This document shows positions 16,723 through 25,899 of a stretch of 64,000 bases of DNA, in pieces. This DNA comes from Methylophilus sp. TWE2 (GTDB lineage Bacteria; Pseudomonadota; Gammaproteobacteria; Burkholderiales; Methylophilaceae). Where the stretch lies: contig NZ_CP012020.1 in NCBI RefSeq assembly GCF_001183865.1, positions 2,785,839 to 2,849,838 on the forward strand, given 5' to 3'. Within the stretch, counting starts at the first letter, position 1; the number at the start of each line of letters is the position of its first letter. The notes below the pieces were generated by a model that had not been told where the DNA came from, ran no database searches, and worked only from the letters and a program-made list of their open reading frames with translations. The position numbers and the translations under genes are program-made.

Positions 16723-17886
16723 TTACTCACTGCCAAAACTGTAACGGTTCTTACCATTCTTTTTCGATTCATACATGGCTTTATCTGCTACATGCAACAG
16801 CTGTTTGACGTTCTTTCCATGATGCGGGTATTCGGCAATGCCAATGCTGACACCGATTTCCAGCGGAATACCATTGACTATCACCGGCTGCGCAAATAAC
16901 TGTATGAGGCGATGCGCCAACTGCGTCAACTCCAGCCGATGCAAATAGCTGCTGACGACCAACACAAATTCGTCTCCCCCCTGGCGCGCCAGAAAGTCAG
17001 ATTGCCTGAGTATTTTTTTAAACATATTTGCCACCTCTATCAGCAAGGCATCGCCCAGCTCATGGCCATAGGCATCATTCACTTGCTTGAACCCATCCAG
17101 GTCCATAAAAAAGACCGCGAACTGTTTGGAGCCTATCCTGGCTAATTCGTAAGTATTTTCCAGATAAACATTCACACTACGGCGATTGGGCAAACCAGTC
17201 AGCAAATCATGATCAGCCTGATGACTAAGCTGTTTCGCCACGGCCTGATTTTCGATGACTTGCCCCAGCAAGTTGGTGGTGTTGAGATAAGAAAACACCA
17301 AGACGCTGATAATCACAATACCCAATATAATTGCTACAGTGACCGACACCACAATACGATTGCGAATCGCTTGCTCAAACCCTTGACGCTGCATAATCAA
17401 CTGCTCATCGATCTGCGCCAGATGCCCATCAATCAGCTTCATTAACTCACGTCCGCGATCCCTACTCAATGATAGATGCGGAGCATATTCGCCTGCATGG
17501 ATCTGCACCTGCACACTTTTATCCATCATATTAAATTTCTGCTGTACCAGGTGCTTGATTTTTGTCAGCAATGATCTCGTGGCCGAGTCAATCGCCCAAC
17601 CATTTTCGAGCTGGGCAATGGCTTGCGAAGCCTCATCACGTCCTCGTTCAAGTGTGTCCAGAAATAAGACATGTCCCGTCAGCAAATATCCACGCTGCCC
17701 ATTCTCAGCGTTTGTGATGGCCTTGCTTAGCGCCACCAACTGATAGCGCTGCCTATCGACCAGATCCTTTTTCTCTGAATAATCCACCAGCTGATACATG
17801 GCAACAAAAAGCCCCATCATTGAGACGCACAATAATGCGGAAGCAATGATTAACGGGATAAGTATTCGTCGCTTGTAGTTAAACAT
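16723..17886 (-). CDS. membrane-bound diguanylate cyclase with CHASE3 sensor
   Basis: Predicted c-di-GMP synthase of 387 residues. Order: transmembrane segment (about 10-30), periplasmic CHASE3 domain with the ENGQRGYLLTG signature (about 35-175), second transmembrane segment (about 180-200), short linker, then a GGDEF domain. The domain is intact: DHDLLTGLPNRR at its start, GGDEF at residues 303-307, and a product-inhibition I-site (RQSD) five residues before it. It should therefore be active and feedback-inhibited. The signal sensed is unknown. It converges on hda with ten bases between stops and is divergent from the flavoprotein gene at 18000. Confidence 0.9.
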   Translation of the reverse strand: MFNYKRRILIPLIIASALLCVSMMGLFVAMYQLVDYSEKKDLVDRQRYQLVALSKAITNAENGQRGYLLTGHVLFLDTLERGRDEASQAIAQLENGWAIDSATRSLLTKIKHLVQQKFNMMDKSVQVQIHAGEYAPHLSLSRDRGRELMKLIDGHLAQIDEQLIMQRQGFEQAIRNRIVVSVTVAIILGIVIISVLVFSYLNTTNLLGQVIENQAVAKQLSHQADHDLLTGLPNRRSVNVYLENTYELARIGSKQFAVFFMDLDGFKQVNDAYGHELGDALLIEVANMFKKILRQSDFLARQGGDEFVLVVSSYLHRLELTQLAHRLIQLFAQPVIVNGIPLEIGVSIGIAEYPHHGKNVKQLLHVADKAMYESKKNGKNRYSFGSE

Positions 17887-17999
17887 ACGAGTTTATATCG
17901 TCATTTTTTTGCGTAGATTCAATCAAAGCAGAATAAATCCATGATACGACCAGTCTGAATATAATAAAATACAGTTTTGATAGATAACCACTATCCAAC

Positions 18000-19631
18000 A
18001 TGCTCAGAATAACTGAAATCAAACTGCCGATCGAGCTTGCCGACACGCTCAAACATCAAGACGAGCAGATCAAAGCTGCGATCCTCAAACGCCTGGAAAT
18101 TCCTGAAACGGATTTACTCCGCTTTGAGATTTTCAAGCGCGGCGTGGATGCACGTAAATCCCATGCGATTCTTTATGTATACAACCTTGACGTAGAGGTC
18201 AAAAACGAAGCCAAGCTATTGGCACGCTTTAAAAAAGACCCTCACATCAAACCAGCACCTGATACCCGCTATCATTTTGTCGCGCGCCAACCAGCAATCA
18301 AATCCCGCAGACCCGTCGTGATCGGCTTTGGACCGGCCGGTATTTTTGCCGCGCTAATTCTTGCTCAGGCCGGATTCAATCCCATTGTGCTTGAACGTGG
18401 CAAAGAAGTACGCAAACGTACCAAAGACACCTGGGGGCTCTGGCGCAAACGCACGCTAAACCCTGAATCCAATGTGCAATTTGGCGAAGGCGGTGCAGGC
18501 ACTTTCTCGGATGGCAAACTCTACAGTCAGATCAAAGATCCCAAGCATTACGGCCGTAAGGTTTTACAGGAATTCGTCAAGGCGGGAGCGCCAGAAGAAA
18601 TTCTTTACGTCAGCCATCCACATATTGGTACATTCCGTTTGGTCGGCATGGTTGAAGAAATGCGTAACACCATTATCAGCCTGGGCGGTGAGATTCGCTT
18701 TGAAAGCCGGGTGACGGACATTGCCATCGAAAACAACCAGGTGCAGGGCGTCACGCTACATAGCGGTGAGTTTATCCCGACCAATCATGTGGTACTTGCG
18801 GTAGGCCACAGCGCGCGCGACACCTTTGAAATGGTGCATGAAAAAGGCATTTATGTCGAAGCCAAACCGTTCTCAATCGGCTTCCGTATCGAGCACCCAC
18901 AAAGCCTGATAGACCGTGCCCGCTATGGTAAAAGTTATAGCGATGACATTCTTAAAAAACTCGGAGCAGCGGATTACAGGCTGGTGCATCACGCACGAAA
19001 TGGCCGTAGCGTGTATAGTTTTTGCATGTGCCCGGGCGGTACCGTGGTTGCCGCCACTTCTGAGCCAAACCGAGTGGTGACCAACGGCATGAGCCAATAT
19101 AGCCGCAACGAGCGGAATGCGAATGCCGGGATTGTGGTCGGCATTACGCCTGAAGTTGACTACCCGGGTCATCCTCTCGCCGGCGTCGAATTCCAGCGCC
19201 AGCTGGAAAGCCAGGCCTATGTGCTGGGGGGTAGCAACTATTCCGCCCCCGGCCAATTGATTGGCGACTTTCTAGCCAACCGGCCATCCACGCAATTCGG
19301 CGAAGTACAACCTTCCTATACGCCAGGCGTCCATTTGACCAATCTGGATACCGCACTGCCAGAATTCGCCATTACCGCCATGCGCGAAGCGATTCCAGCC
19401 TTTGCCAAACAGGTGCCAGGATTTGACCTCGCAGATGGCGTATTGACCGGCGTAGAAACCCGCACCTCCAGCCCGATCCGCATCAAACGCGACGACGCCA
19501 CACTGCAAAGTATCAACACCAAAGGACTGTTTCCCTGCGGTGAGGGCGCTGGCTATGCCGGGGGCATTCTGTCAGCCGCGGTGGATGGCATTAAAGTGGC
19601 AGAAGCTGTTTCGCTATCACTCACTTCCTGA
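18000..19631 (+). CDS. COG2509-type FAD-dependent oxidoreductase
   Basis: A 543-residue flavoprotein of an uncharacterised but widespread family. Residues 1-95 form an N-terminal domain peculiar to the family. A Rossmann FAD-binding motif follows (VIGFGPAGIFAALI, 107-120), then the conserved NVQFGEGGAGTFSDGKLYSQI block, and a C-terminal FAD segment (LFPCGEGAGYAGGILSAAVDGIK). There is no signal peptide, so it is cytosolic. A near-consensus -10 (TATAAT, 17960-17965) lies about 35 bases upstream. A very strong terminator closes it. It faces ahpF; whether it shares a redox role with AhpCF is not shown by sequence. Substrate unknown. Confidence 0.82.
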   Translation: MLRITEIKLPIELADTLKHQDEQIKAAILKRLEIPETDLLRFEIFKRGVDARKSHAILYVYNLDVEVKNEAKLLARFKKDPHIKPAPDTRYHFVARQPAIKSRRPVVIGFGPAGIFAALILAQAGFNPIVLERGKEVRKRTKDTWGLWRKRTLNPESNVQFGEGGAGTFSDGKLYSQIKDPKHYGRKVLQEFVKAGAPEEILYVSHPHIGTFRLVGMVEEMRNTIISLGGEIRFESRVTDIAIENNQVQGVTLHSGEFIPTNHVVLAVGHSARDTFEMVHEKGIYVEAKPFSIGFRIEHPQSLIDRARYGKSYSDDILKKLGAADYRLVHHARNGRSVYSFCMCPGGTVVAATSEPNRVVTNGMSQYSRNERNANAGIVVGITPEVDYPGHPLAGVEFQRQLESQAYVLGGSNYSAPGQLIGDFLANRPSTQFGEVQPSYTPGVHLTNLDTALPEFAITAMREAIPAFAKQVPGFDLADGVLTGVETRTSSPIRIKRDDATLQSINTKGLFPCGEGAGYAGGILSAAVDGIKVAEAVSLSLTS

Positions 19632-19649
19632 CTAGGGCTCCGAAATAGT

Positions 19650-19689
19650 CCCCATAAAAAAACCTGCCTAAGCAGGTTTTTTTATGGGG
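19650..19689. terminator. very strong bidirectional terminator
   Basis: A perfect 18-bp stem (19650-19667 with 19672-19689, loop CTAA) with seven A/T pairs flanking the ACCTGC core. It sits between the convergent COG2509 flavoprotein and ahpF genes and serves both. Confidence 0.92.
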
Positions 19690-19696
19690 ATGCCAT

Positions 19697-21262
19697 CTAT
19701 TGACGAATCAGGTAATCAAAAGCTCCCAGTGCTGCATTTGACCCTTCCCCCATCGCAATGATGATCTGTTTGTAGGGAATCGTCGTCACATCCCCTGCCG
19801 CAAATACGCCCGGTAACGAGGTGGCATTGTGGTGGTTAATTTCAATTTCACCATATTTGCTCAGGTCTAAGGTGCCTTTCAACCAGTCACTGTTGGGTAC
19901 CAGGCCAATCTGGATAAACACGCCTTCCAGTGCCACATGCTTGCTTTCACCAGAGACACGGTCCGTATAAGTCAAGCCATTCACACGTGTGCCGTCACCA
20001 GTAATTTCGGTCGTTTGGGCGCTGGTCAAAATCGTCACGTTTTCCAGTGAGCGCAATTTGCGTTGCAACACCGCATCAGCTTTCAGTTCAGTATCAAACT
20101 GCAGCAAGGTGACATGCCCAACCACACCAGCGAGGTCAATTGCGGCTTCCACACCGGAGTTACCACCACCAATCACTGCGACATGCTTGCCTTTAAACAA
20201 CGGACCATCGCAGTGCGGGCAGTAAGCCACACCTTTGTTTTTATACTCGCTCTCACCAGGCACGTTAAGGTTTTTCCAACGTGCACCAGTGGCCAGAATC
20301 ACTGACTTGCTGCGCAGGGTCGCACCGCTTTCAAGTTTCACCTCGATCAACCCGGCATGTTTGTTGTCAGCTTTAGCGGGTTCGGCCAGACCCACCGCGC
20401 GTTGCAAAGGCATGATATCCACATCATAGGTTTTGACGTGCTCTTCCAAAGCAGCCACCAGTTTTGGCCCGTCAGTTTCTTTGACAGAAATAAAGTTTTC
20501 AATCGCCAGGGTATCGTTGACCTGACCACCAAAACGTTCCGCCACAATCCCGGTACGTATGCCTTTACGCGCTGCGTAAATTGCAGCAGAAGCACCTGCA
20601 GGACCGCCACCCACCACGAGCACATCAAATGGCTCCCTGGCATTGAGTTTTTCGGCCTCTTTTGCCACTGCCCCAGTATCCACTTTGGCCAGAATTTCTT
20701 CCACCAGCATACGGCCAGACGCGAACGTCTCGCCATTGAGGAAAGTCGCTGGTACCGCCATGATATTGCGCTCATTGACTTCGTCCTGAAACAGCGCGCC
20801 GTCAATCACTGTCGTATTGATACGTGGGTTAAACACAGTCATCAATGTCGTTGCCTGCACCACATCCGGGCAGTTGTGGCAAGACAAGCTCATATAGACT
20901 TCAAAATTCAAATCGCTATCCAGCGCCTTGATCTGGTCAAGCACATCCTGCTCCACTTTTGGTGGATGGCCGCCGGTCCACAACAAGGCCAGTACCAATG
21001 AAGTGAACTCATGGCCTAGCGGAATCGCCGCGAAACGCACACCATGGGTTTCGCCTTCTTTGGCAATCACGAATGAAGGTTTGCGTGCATCATCGCCAGT
21101 CTCGTCCAGGCTGACCTTGTCAGACAAGGCGGCAATTTCTTGCAACAGTTCACGCATTTCAGCGGCGCGTTCGCTACCATCAAGCGAAGCAATCAAACGG
21201 ATAGGTTGGCGCAGCATGCCTAGGTAGGTTTGCAACTGGGCCTTTAAGGTGTCATCTAACAT
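19697..21262 (-). CDS. ahpF: alkyl hydroperoxide reductase subunit F
   Basis: NADH-dependent flavoprotein disulfide reductase that recharges AhpC, 521 residues. The N-terminal tandem-thioredoxin-fold domain carries a CHNC pair at about residues 128-131. The C-terminal part is thioredoxin-reductase-like, with FAD motif [19 protein letters not shown], redox pair CPHC near residue 345, and NAD motif [17 protein letters not shown]. The start at 21262 ([10 protein letters not shown]) matches the family; GGAG lies seven bases upstream, whereas an ATG two codons earlier is too close to it. ahpC lies upstream on the same strand, with 189 bases of structured sequence between them. Confidence 0.95.
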   Translation of the reverse strand: MLDDTLKAQLQTYLGMLRQPIRLIASLDGSERAAEMRELLQEIAALSDKVSLDETGDDARKPSFVIAKEGETHGVRFAAIPLGHEFTSLVLALLWTGGHPPKVEQDVLDQIKALDSDLNFEVYMSLSCHNCPDVVQATTLMTVFNPRINTTVIDGALFQDEVNERNIMAVPATFLNGETFASGRMLVEEILAKVDTGAVAKEAEKLNAREPFDVLVVGGGPAGASAAIYAARKGIRTGIVAERFGGQVNDTLAIENFISVKETDGPKLVAALEEHVKTYDVDIMPLQRAVGLAEPAKADNKHAGLIEVKLESGATLRSKSVILATGARWKNLNVPGESEYKNKGVAYCPHCDGPLFKGKHVAVIGGGNSGVEAAIDLAGVVGHVTLLQFDTELKADAVLQRKLRSLENVTILTSAQTTEITGDGTRVNGLTYTDRVSGESKHVALEGVFIQIGLVPNSDWLKGTLDLSKYGEIEINHHNATSLPGVFAAGDVTTIPYKQIIIAMGEGSNAALGAFDYLIRQ

Positions 21263-21351
21263 ATTCATTCTCCAAAATCACGGCTGGTGCATTTCTTCAG
21301 GCAACAACACGCCGTGGCCATCATGCATGGCAATCAAAAAAGGTTGGGGGA

Positions 21352-21433
21352 AACTCGCTCAGGGAAAACCACAGTGACAACACATCCACTATGTGACTTT
21401 TCCTGAGCGCCCTGCTGGCGCAGGGCGTTGCTC
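21352..21433 (-). repeat. overlapping hairpins between ahpC and ahpF
   Basis: In the ahpC-to-ahpF direction, a first hairpin pairs 21427-21420 with 21415-21408 (CGCCCTGC/GCAGGGCG, 4-base loop). A second, longer imperfect one pairs CGCTCAGG (21409-21402) with CCTGAGCG (21363-21356) and extends inward through A/T and CAC/GTG pairs. They share a few bases and so compete. No clear T-run follows, so they may stabilise the ahpC message or attenuate readthrough into ahpF rather than act as a simple terminator. Confidence 0.55.
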
Positions 21434-21451
21434 ATACCAATCTCAACGAGA

Positions 21452-22015
21452 TTAGATCTTGCCTACCAAGTCCAAAGATGGAGTCAAGGTTTTTGCACCT
21501 TCGTTCCACTTGGCTGGGCACACCTGGCCTGGGTTAGCAGCGGTGTATTGCGCAGCCTTCAATTTGCGCAAGGTTTCTTTTACATCACGGGCGATTTCGT
21601 TGCTGTGTACTTCAACAGTCTTGATCACGCCGTCTGGGTTGATCACGAAGGTACCGCGTAATGCCAAACCTTCTTCATCAATATGCACGTCAAAAGCACG
21701 TGTCAATTGGTGAGTTGGATCGCCAACCAGTGGGAATTTTGCCTTGCCTACTGCAGGTGAAGTCTCGTGCCAAACCTTGTGGGAGAAGTGGGTATCGGTG
21801 GTCACGATGTACACTTCAGCACCAGCCTTCTGGAATTCTGCGTAGTTATCAGCCGCATCTTCAACTTCTGTTGGGCAGTTGAAAGTGAACGCTGCCGGCA
21901 TGAAAATCAACACTGACCATTTGCCTTTCAAAGACTCGTCAGTGACTTCGATAAATTTACCGTTGTGGAATGCTTGCGCCTTGAATGGTTGTACTTGTGT
22001 GTTAATCAATGACAT
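21452..22015 (-). CDS. ahpC: alkyl hydroperoxide reductase subunit C (typical 2-Cys peroxiredoxin)
   Basis: Cytosolic peroxiredoxin of 187 residues that reduces H2O2 and organic hydroperoxides and is reduced by AhpF. The peroxidatic cysteine is Cys47 in AAFTFNCPTEVED and the resolving cysteine is Cys166 in PGQVCPAKW. The GDPTHQLTRAFDV and FVINPDG segments and the E. coli-like start (MSLINTQVQPF) place it with AhpC rather than thiol-specific Tsa proteins. AGGAGAACTAC precedes the ATG. The upstream region has a -10 (TATAAT, 22105-22110), no good -35, and a near-palindrome where an activator would bind. Confidence 0.96.
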   Translation of the reverse strand: MSLINTQVQPFKAQAFHNGKFIEVTDESLKGKWSVLIFMPAAFTFNCPTEVEDAADNYAEFQKAGAEVYIVTTDTHFSHKVWHETSPAVGKAKFPLVGDPTHQLTRAFDVHIDEEGLALRGTFVINPDGVIKTVEVHSNEIARDVKETLRKLKAAQYTAANPGQVCPAKWNEGAKTLTPSLDLVGKI

Positions 22016-22104
22016 GTAGTTCTCCTTTATGATTCATAAAACACGGGTTAATTAAAGATTTGCTGTGTTTCCACAGCGAATGGATGCATTTTAAGCATAC
22101 ACAT

Positions 22105-22156
22105 ATTATATGTAAAATTGATTATTTTAATTTTATTGATAAATATTATTAATCAA
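22105..22156 (-). promoter_or_regulatory. ahpC promoter with upstream dyad (possible OxyR site)
   Basis: A consensus -10 (TATAAT on minus, 22105-22110) has a poor -35 (AAATTA). Just upstream of it, 22136-22156 is a 21-bp AT-rich inverted repeat with one mismatched pair. TTGAT also recurs at 22118-22122, giving a second half-site for 22151-22156. Poor -35 plus adjacent dyad suggests activator dependence. OxyR is the family-based guess; the sequence does not match the OxyR consensus closely. Confidence 0.4.
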
Positions 22157-22174
22157 TAAAGCCATCCGTTAAAA

Positions 22175-23014
22175 TCAGGCCGAGACCGTCACCTGTCCAT
22201 GGCCTTCATAGCCCAGATTATCCTGCCAGTTTACCGCAATCACATCACCAGCCTTGGCGTCTTTGAGGTAAAAGGTGAAATAAGGGTTACGCGAAATACC
22301 GGTGCCGGTTTGTGCATCAACAACCACCTGCCCGTTGAGTACCACCTGCATGAGCTGCATAAAATGCGCAGGCATCAGCTGACCATCATCGTTTTTACTA
22401 CGGCCAGTACGCATGGGATGCAGAATAATGATCTTTAGTTCAGTGATGTTTTTGCCCAAGGAGCCGTCTTCCAATATGCGTGCCCGCATTTTCATACTGG
22501 TGGCAAAGGGTTCTTCACGTTCGCTACCGGCGCAGCCATCTTCCAGCACAATCACCTGCCTGCGCTGTTGCTGAAGCTGGCCATTTACCTGCTGCAGCAA
22601 GGCAATCACTTCGCCTGATTGCGCCAGTTTGACACGTGTCACCACTTTAGGTAGCACCTGCTTACCCAACTCAAAACTGGCAATCAACGGGGTTGGATTT
22701 GCGTCCGCCAGCAAGCGCAAACTACGCACACTGCCTGCTGGCTGATGACTGGTCAGTTCGACTTGTACGACCGCCCCATTTTCCGCCTTTTGCGGTGCTT
22801 CGATCTGCAAATCAGCTGAAACAGGCACTGCTGTCGCTTTGAGCGCCGCCATCACCTGATCGGTTTGCTTGGCCTCAAAGGCTTGCCTAAACCAGGTTGC
22901 AGCCTCCAGCTTGCGCGAGACCAGCCACAATGGCATGGCTGCAAACGCCAAGCCAGCCTTTAACCACATCCGTCGTTTCACCCATGGCCTGAGATCATCA
23001 TCCATTTTTATCAT
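22175..23014 (-). CDS. fused SoxYZ-like carrier, quinoprotein dehydrogenase-associated type
   Basis: A 279-residue protein that joins a SoxY-like and a SoxZ-like domain. The N-terminus has a basic stretch with adjacent arginines (VKRRMWLKAG) and a hydrophobic segment, so export, perhaps by Tat, is likely. Residues about 45-160 are SoxY-like and end in the carrier cysteine (EDGCAG, Cys161), here internal instead of at the C-terminus. Residues about 175-279 are SoxZ-like (LKIIILHPMRTG, NPYFTFYLKDAKAGDVIAV). Fused forms of this type occur next to PQQ-dependent alcohol dehydrogenase systems in methylotrophs. Its ATG lies inside the 3' end of the M48 protease gene, so translation is coupled. The actual cargo on the cysteine is not known. 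Confidence 0.85.
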   Translation of the reverse strand: MIKMDDDLRPWVKRRMWLKAGLAFAAMPLWLVSRKLEAATWFRQAFEAKQTDQVMAALKATAVPVSADLQIEAPQKAENGAVVQVELTSHQPAGSVRSLRLLADANPTPLIASFELGKQVLPKVVTRVKLAQSGEVIALLQQVNGQLQQQRRQVIVLEDGCAGSEREEPFATSMKMRARILEDGSLGKNITELKIIILHPMRTGRSKNDDGQLMPAHFMQLMQVVLNGQVVVDAQTGTGISRNPYFTFYLKDAKAGDVIAVNWQDNLGYEGHGQVTVSA

Positions 23015-24563
23015 CGCCTTGCTCCAACTTGAGTTGCTGCCTGAGTGTTTTCAGCCGCGCTTCTACCTTGGATTGCAGATAGAAATCACCATCTTTTGCT
23101 TTGCTGGCAATCTCAAACTGGTCGATCGCCCGCGGCAAATCATATTTGCGCACATAGCTTTCACCCAGTGCCTGGTGGCGCAGCATTTGTTTGCCTTGCC
23201 CCTGGTAGGCTGCTGCCAGCCAATCCCAAAGTTTGGGGTCATCAGGAAAAGCTTCCAGTTGCTTTTGAATAAACGTCACCGCTTGCGGCCACTGGTTGCT
23301 GCGAATCAGCAGCTCCGCCTCCCCCTGGGCAAGAATGCGGTGTTTAGGATATTGTTGGAGACCTTGTACAAATTGTGTCTGCGCTTGTGCCACCTGACCC
23401 AATTTGGCCAACGTCAATCCTTTAAGCGTCACCAGGTAAGGATTATTCATGCCATGTTGCACTAGCCAGTCCACTTCCACCTGCGCATTTTTAGCCTGAT
23501 TTGACCGCAGAAAGGCATAAGCCAACCCGTAATGCTCAGCGATTTCATTCTGAAAACGGCCTTCACTAATGTTGTTTTGGAACTCTTCCACCATTTGCGA
23601 TGGCGCCCCTTGGAAAGCGCGTATTTTTGCCCGCATCAGGAAAAACGTCAGACTCTCATTGATCTGCTTGTAAGGCAGGTTTTGCACACGGTTACCGATA
23701 TCCGCAATCCGCTCACTGGTGAGTGGGTGGGTGCGCAAATAACTGGGCATATTACCGCCATCTGAAAAGCGGGTTGCGCGTTGCATGGTGGTGAAAAAGG
23801 CTGGCATGGCACGCACATCAAAACCAGCGTCCTGCAATATGGTCAAGCCGACCCGGTCTGCCTCACGTTCATGTTCACGCGTGTAATCCAATTGCTTTTG
23901 AATCCCCGCCGCCGAGGCGGCAGTCATAGCCCCCATCCCCACCTGCGGATTGGAGCGAGCAATCAACAGCGCCAGCGCCGTGGCCGCAATATTTTTGAAC
24001 ATATCGTATTTTTGCGACGCCAGCATACGTGCCAAATGGTGCTGGGTCACATGGCCGATTTCATGGCCGAGCACACTGGCCAGCTCTGACTCACTGTTGG
24101 CCGCCATAAACAAACCCGTATGTACGCCAATCACGCCGCCTGGCATGGCAAACGCGTTAATGCTCTTATCCTGCACCACAAAAAAGTAAAATTTTTGCTG
24201 TTTGTCCGGGCTACTTTCGCCCAATCGCGTGCCCAGTGCTCGCAAATAATCGGTCACCTCTGCATCATCCAGCACATCCTCACTGGTGGCGACCTGCTTG
24301 AGTATCTGATTGGCAATTTTTTCCTCATCCCGCAGTGACAACACTGTTTGCGAGGCGTCACCCAACTCAGGCAACTGGTTGGAAGAATCAGCTGGCAAGT
24401 TCAGGTCCAAATCCGGCTCGTAAGGCTTACCGGAAAACACGCCTGTGGCATTATTGGCCAGCAATCCCTGTGAGGGCGTCAACAACAAGCCGCACACAAG
24501 CAACCCGCGCATGACGCAGCGAGCACCTGATGCATAAGCATGTTTAGTCTTATTAAAAACCAT
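22998..24563 (-). CDS. M48-family zinc metalloprotease with TPR repeats (BepA/YfgC-like)
   Basis: Periplasmic protease of about 521 residues. A signal peptide (VMRGLLVCGLLLTPSQGLLA) is followed by a DEEKIANQILKQ segment, the zinc motif HEIGH at about residues 167-171 and the downstream glutamate ligand in YTREHEREADRVG. Four or more TPR-like helical pairs occupy the last 200 residues. BepA of E. coli has the same order and maintains outer-membrane protein assembly and LptD folding. The ATG at 24563 is used; a GTG at 24608 would lengthen the N-terminus without a conserved match, and an internal ATG nearer the signal peptide is also possible. It overlaps the SoxYZ-like gene by 17 bases. Confidence 0.88.
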   Translation of the reverse strand: MVFNKTKHAYASGARCVMRGLLVCGLLLTPSQGLLANNATGVFSGKPYEPDLDLNLPADSSNQLPELGDASQTVLSLRDEEKIANQILKQVATSEDVLDDAEVTDYLRALGTRLGESSPDKQQKFYFFVVQDKSINAFAMPGGVIGVHTGLFMAANSESELASVLGHEIGHVTQHHLARMLASQKYDMFKNIAATALALLIARSNPQVGMGAMTAASAAGIQKQLDYTREHEREADRVGLTILQDAGFDVRAMPAFFTTMQRATRFSDGGNMPSYLRTHPLTSERIADIGNRVQNLPYKQINESLTFFLMRAKIRAFQGAPSQMVEEFQNNISEGRFQNEIAEHYGLAYAFLRSNQAKNAQVEVDWLVQHGMNNPYLVTLKGLTLAKLGQVAQAQTQFVQGLQQYPKHRILAQGEAELLIRSNQWPQAVTFIQKQLEAFPDDPKLWDWLAAAYQGQGKQMLRHQALGESYVRKYDLPRAIDQFEIASKAKDGDFYLQSKVEARLKTLRQQLKLEQGDDKNG

Positions 24564-24672
24564 GAAGTTAAGCGTTTGCAATTGGTGGCCTGATGACAGG
24601 CCTAACACAGTGACCCAAACTTGTTATGATAACGGCTTAATCGCTTGAGTTCATCCTTTTAAAGCTACCCTT

Positions 24673-25164
24673 ATGACAAAACCAACTTCAGGCCTGACCC
24701 ATTTCAATGCCCAAGGCCATGCGCATATGGTCGATATCGGCGACAAAGCCCATACCAAACGTGTCGCTATCGCCGAAGGCCGCATCACCATGCAATCAGC
24801 CACCTTGCAAACGATCCTGCAAGGCAACGCTAAAAAAGGCGACGTGCTGGGCATTGCCCGCATTGCCGCCATCCAGGCCAGCAAAAAAACCAGCGACCTG
24901 ATTCCACTCTGCCACCCACTCAGCCTAAGCCGTGTAGATGTCAGTTTTATGGCGGATGAGGCTCAACACAGTATCACCTGCCGCGTGCAATGTGAAACCA
25001 CCGGTCAAACCGGGGTGGAAATGGAGGCGTTAACTGCTGTGCAGGTTGGCCTGCTGACGATTTACGATATGTGTAAAGCGATTGATAGAGGTATGACAAT
25101 ACAAAGTGTTCGCGTACTGGGAAAACATGGTGGGAAGAGTGGGGACTGGGTGGCAAATGACTAA
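24673..25164 (+). CDS. moaC: cyclic pyranopterin monophosphate synthase MoaC
   Basis: Second enzyme of molybdenum cofactor synthesis, converting the MoaA product to cyclic pyranopterin monophosphate. At 163 residues it is the usual size. The diagnostic segments are [56 protein letters not shown] and the C-terminal [10 protein letters not shown], which contain the conserved active-site Lys, His, Glu and Asp. No other mo genes lie alongside. It starts 109 bases from the divergent protease gene and is followed by a repeat element rather than a terminator. Confidence 0.95.
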   Translation: MTKPTSGLTHFNAQGHAHMVDIGDKAHTKRVAIAEGRITMQSATLQTILQGNAKKGDVLGIARIAAIQASKKTSDLIPLCHPLSLSRVDVSFMADEAQHSITCRVQCETTGQTGVEMEALTAVQVGLLTIYDMCKAIDRGMTIQSVRVLGKHGGKSGDWVAND

Positions 25165-25197
25165 ATTAAATATCGAATTTTAACGGCAGATTTATTT

Positions 25198-25733
25198 CGC
25201 CTTTAGGCGAGTTACTTTCTGTTGCTTGCCCCACAGAAAGTAACCAAAGAAGAGGGCACCCAGCCATCACGGCCTTCGGCTCCCTTGCGTTACTCAACAA
25301 AGTGGGCGGCCATCGAAACTCGCCCTAGCGGCTTGCAAAGAACGCAAGCCACCGCGGAACTCAAACAGCCGATGGCCGAACCCTCCCACTTCGTTTCCGC
25401 TACTCAGCGTGATGGGATGGGATTTATCTCGCCAAACTCACACTCCTGAAGTTGGACCTTTGAAAAAAACTATTCCTTTCTTCAATTCGCAAAAGGCGGC
25501 GCTCATGGTTTTTTTGGGCCCCTATTTGACGCGCCGAGTAGCGCAGGCAAAATAAGATGAAGCGAGCGGCTGTCCGAATCCCGCGGTGGCCTGCGTCCTG
25601 TGCAGGCCACTAGGATGAGTTTCGCGAGCGCTTATTTTGATGAGCAACGCAGGAAACAAGCGGAAGCTAGGGTGCATTTCTTTTGGTTACTTTATCTTTG
25701 TGCAAGCAAAGAAAAGTAACTCGCCGAGGGGCG
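25198..25733. repeat. non-autonomous element with ~65-bp imperfect terminal inverted repeats
   Basis: The left end (25198-25260) and the complement of the right end (25671-25733) match over about 60 bases. Each begins with a small hairpin (CGCCtttaGGCG; CGCCgaggGGCG), then GGCGAGTTACTTT, an A/T-rich hairpin around TTGCTTG, AAAGTAACCAAA and G-CACCC. Within the left end GTTACTTTCTGT pairs exactly with ACAGAAAGTAAC. The inner ~400 bases have no long coding frame. I recognise this kind of unit as a common intergenic element in beta- and gammaproteobacterial genomes, often mis-annotated as short hypothetical proteins. No target-site duplication is obvious. Confidence 0.75.
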
Positions 25734-25875
25734 AAAAAGAACATCACAGAGAACAAGAAACCATCCGCGTGAGCATACATTTCCACCCTACAACTTCCCA
25801 AAGAAAGATTTATACTGAGTAGCAAGTGCAACACTCGCTCTGATGTTTTAGCAAGGTTAGCATTAACCTCGCCTA

Positions 25876-25899
25876 GATTCCCGCCTCTGCCGGAATGAC
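25876..25899. repeat. short REP-like palindrome
   Basis: GATTCCCGCC-tctgc-CGGAATGAC resembles the GATTCCCGC/GCGGGAATGAC family of small dispersed palindromes found in betaproteobacterial intergenic DNA. The match is imperfect. Confidence 0.45.

Noticed and set aside
20347..21001. Two overlapping long frames on both strands inside ahpF
   Set aside because: ahpF is certain here; the others are shadow frames with unnatural Cys/Trp/His-rich compositions.
25222..25449. 75-codon frame in the repeat element
   Set aside because: It lies within a repeat that often gives rise to spurious hypothetical proteins; no ribosome-binding site.
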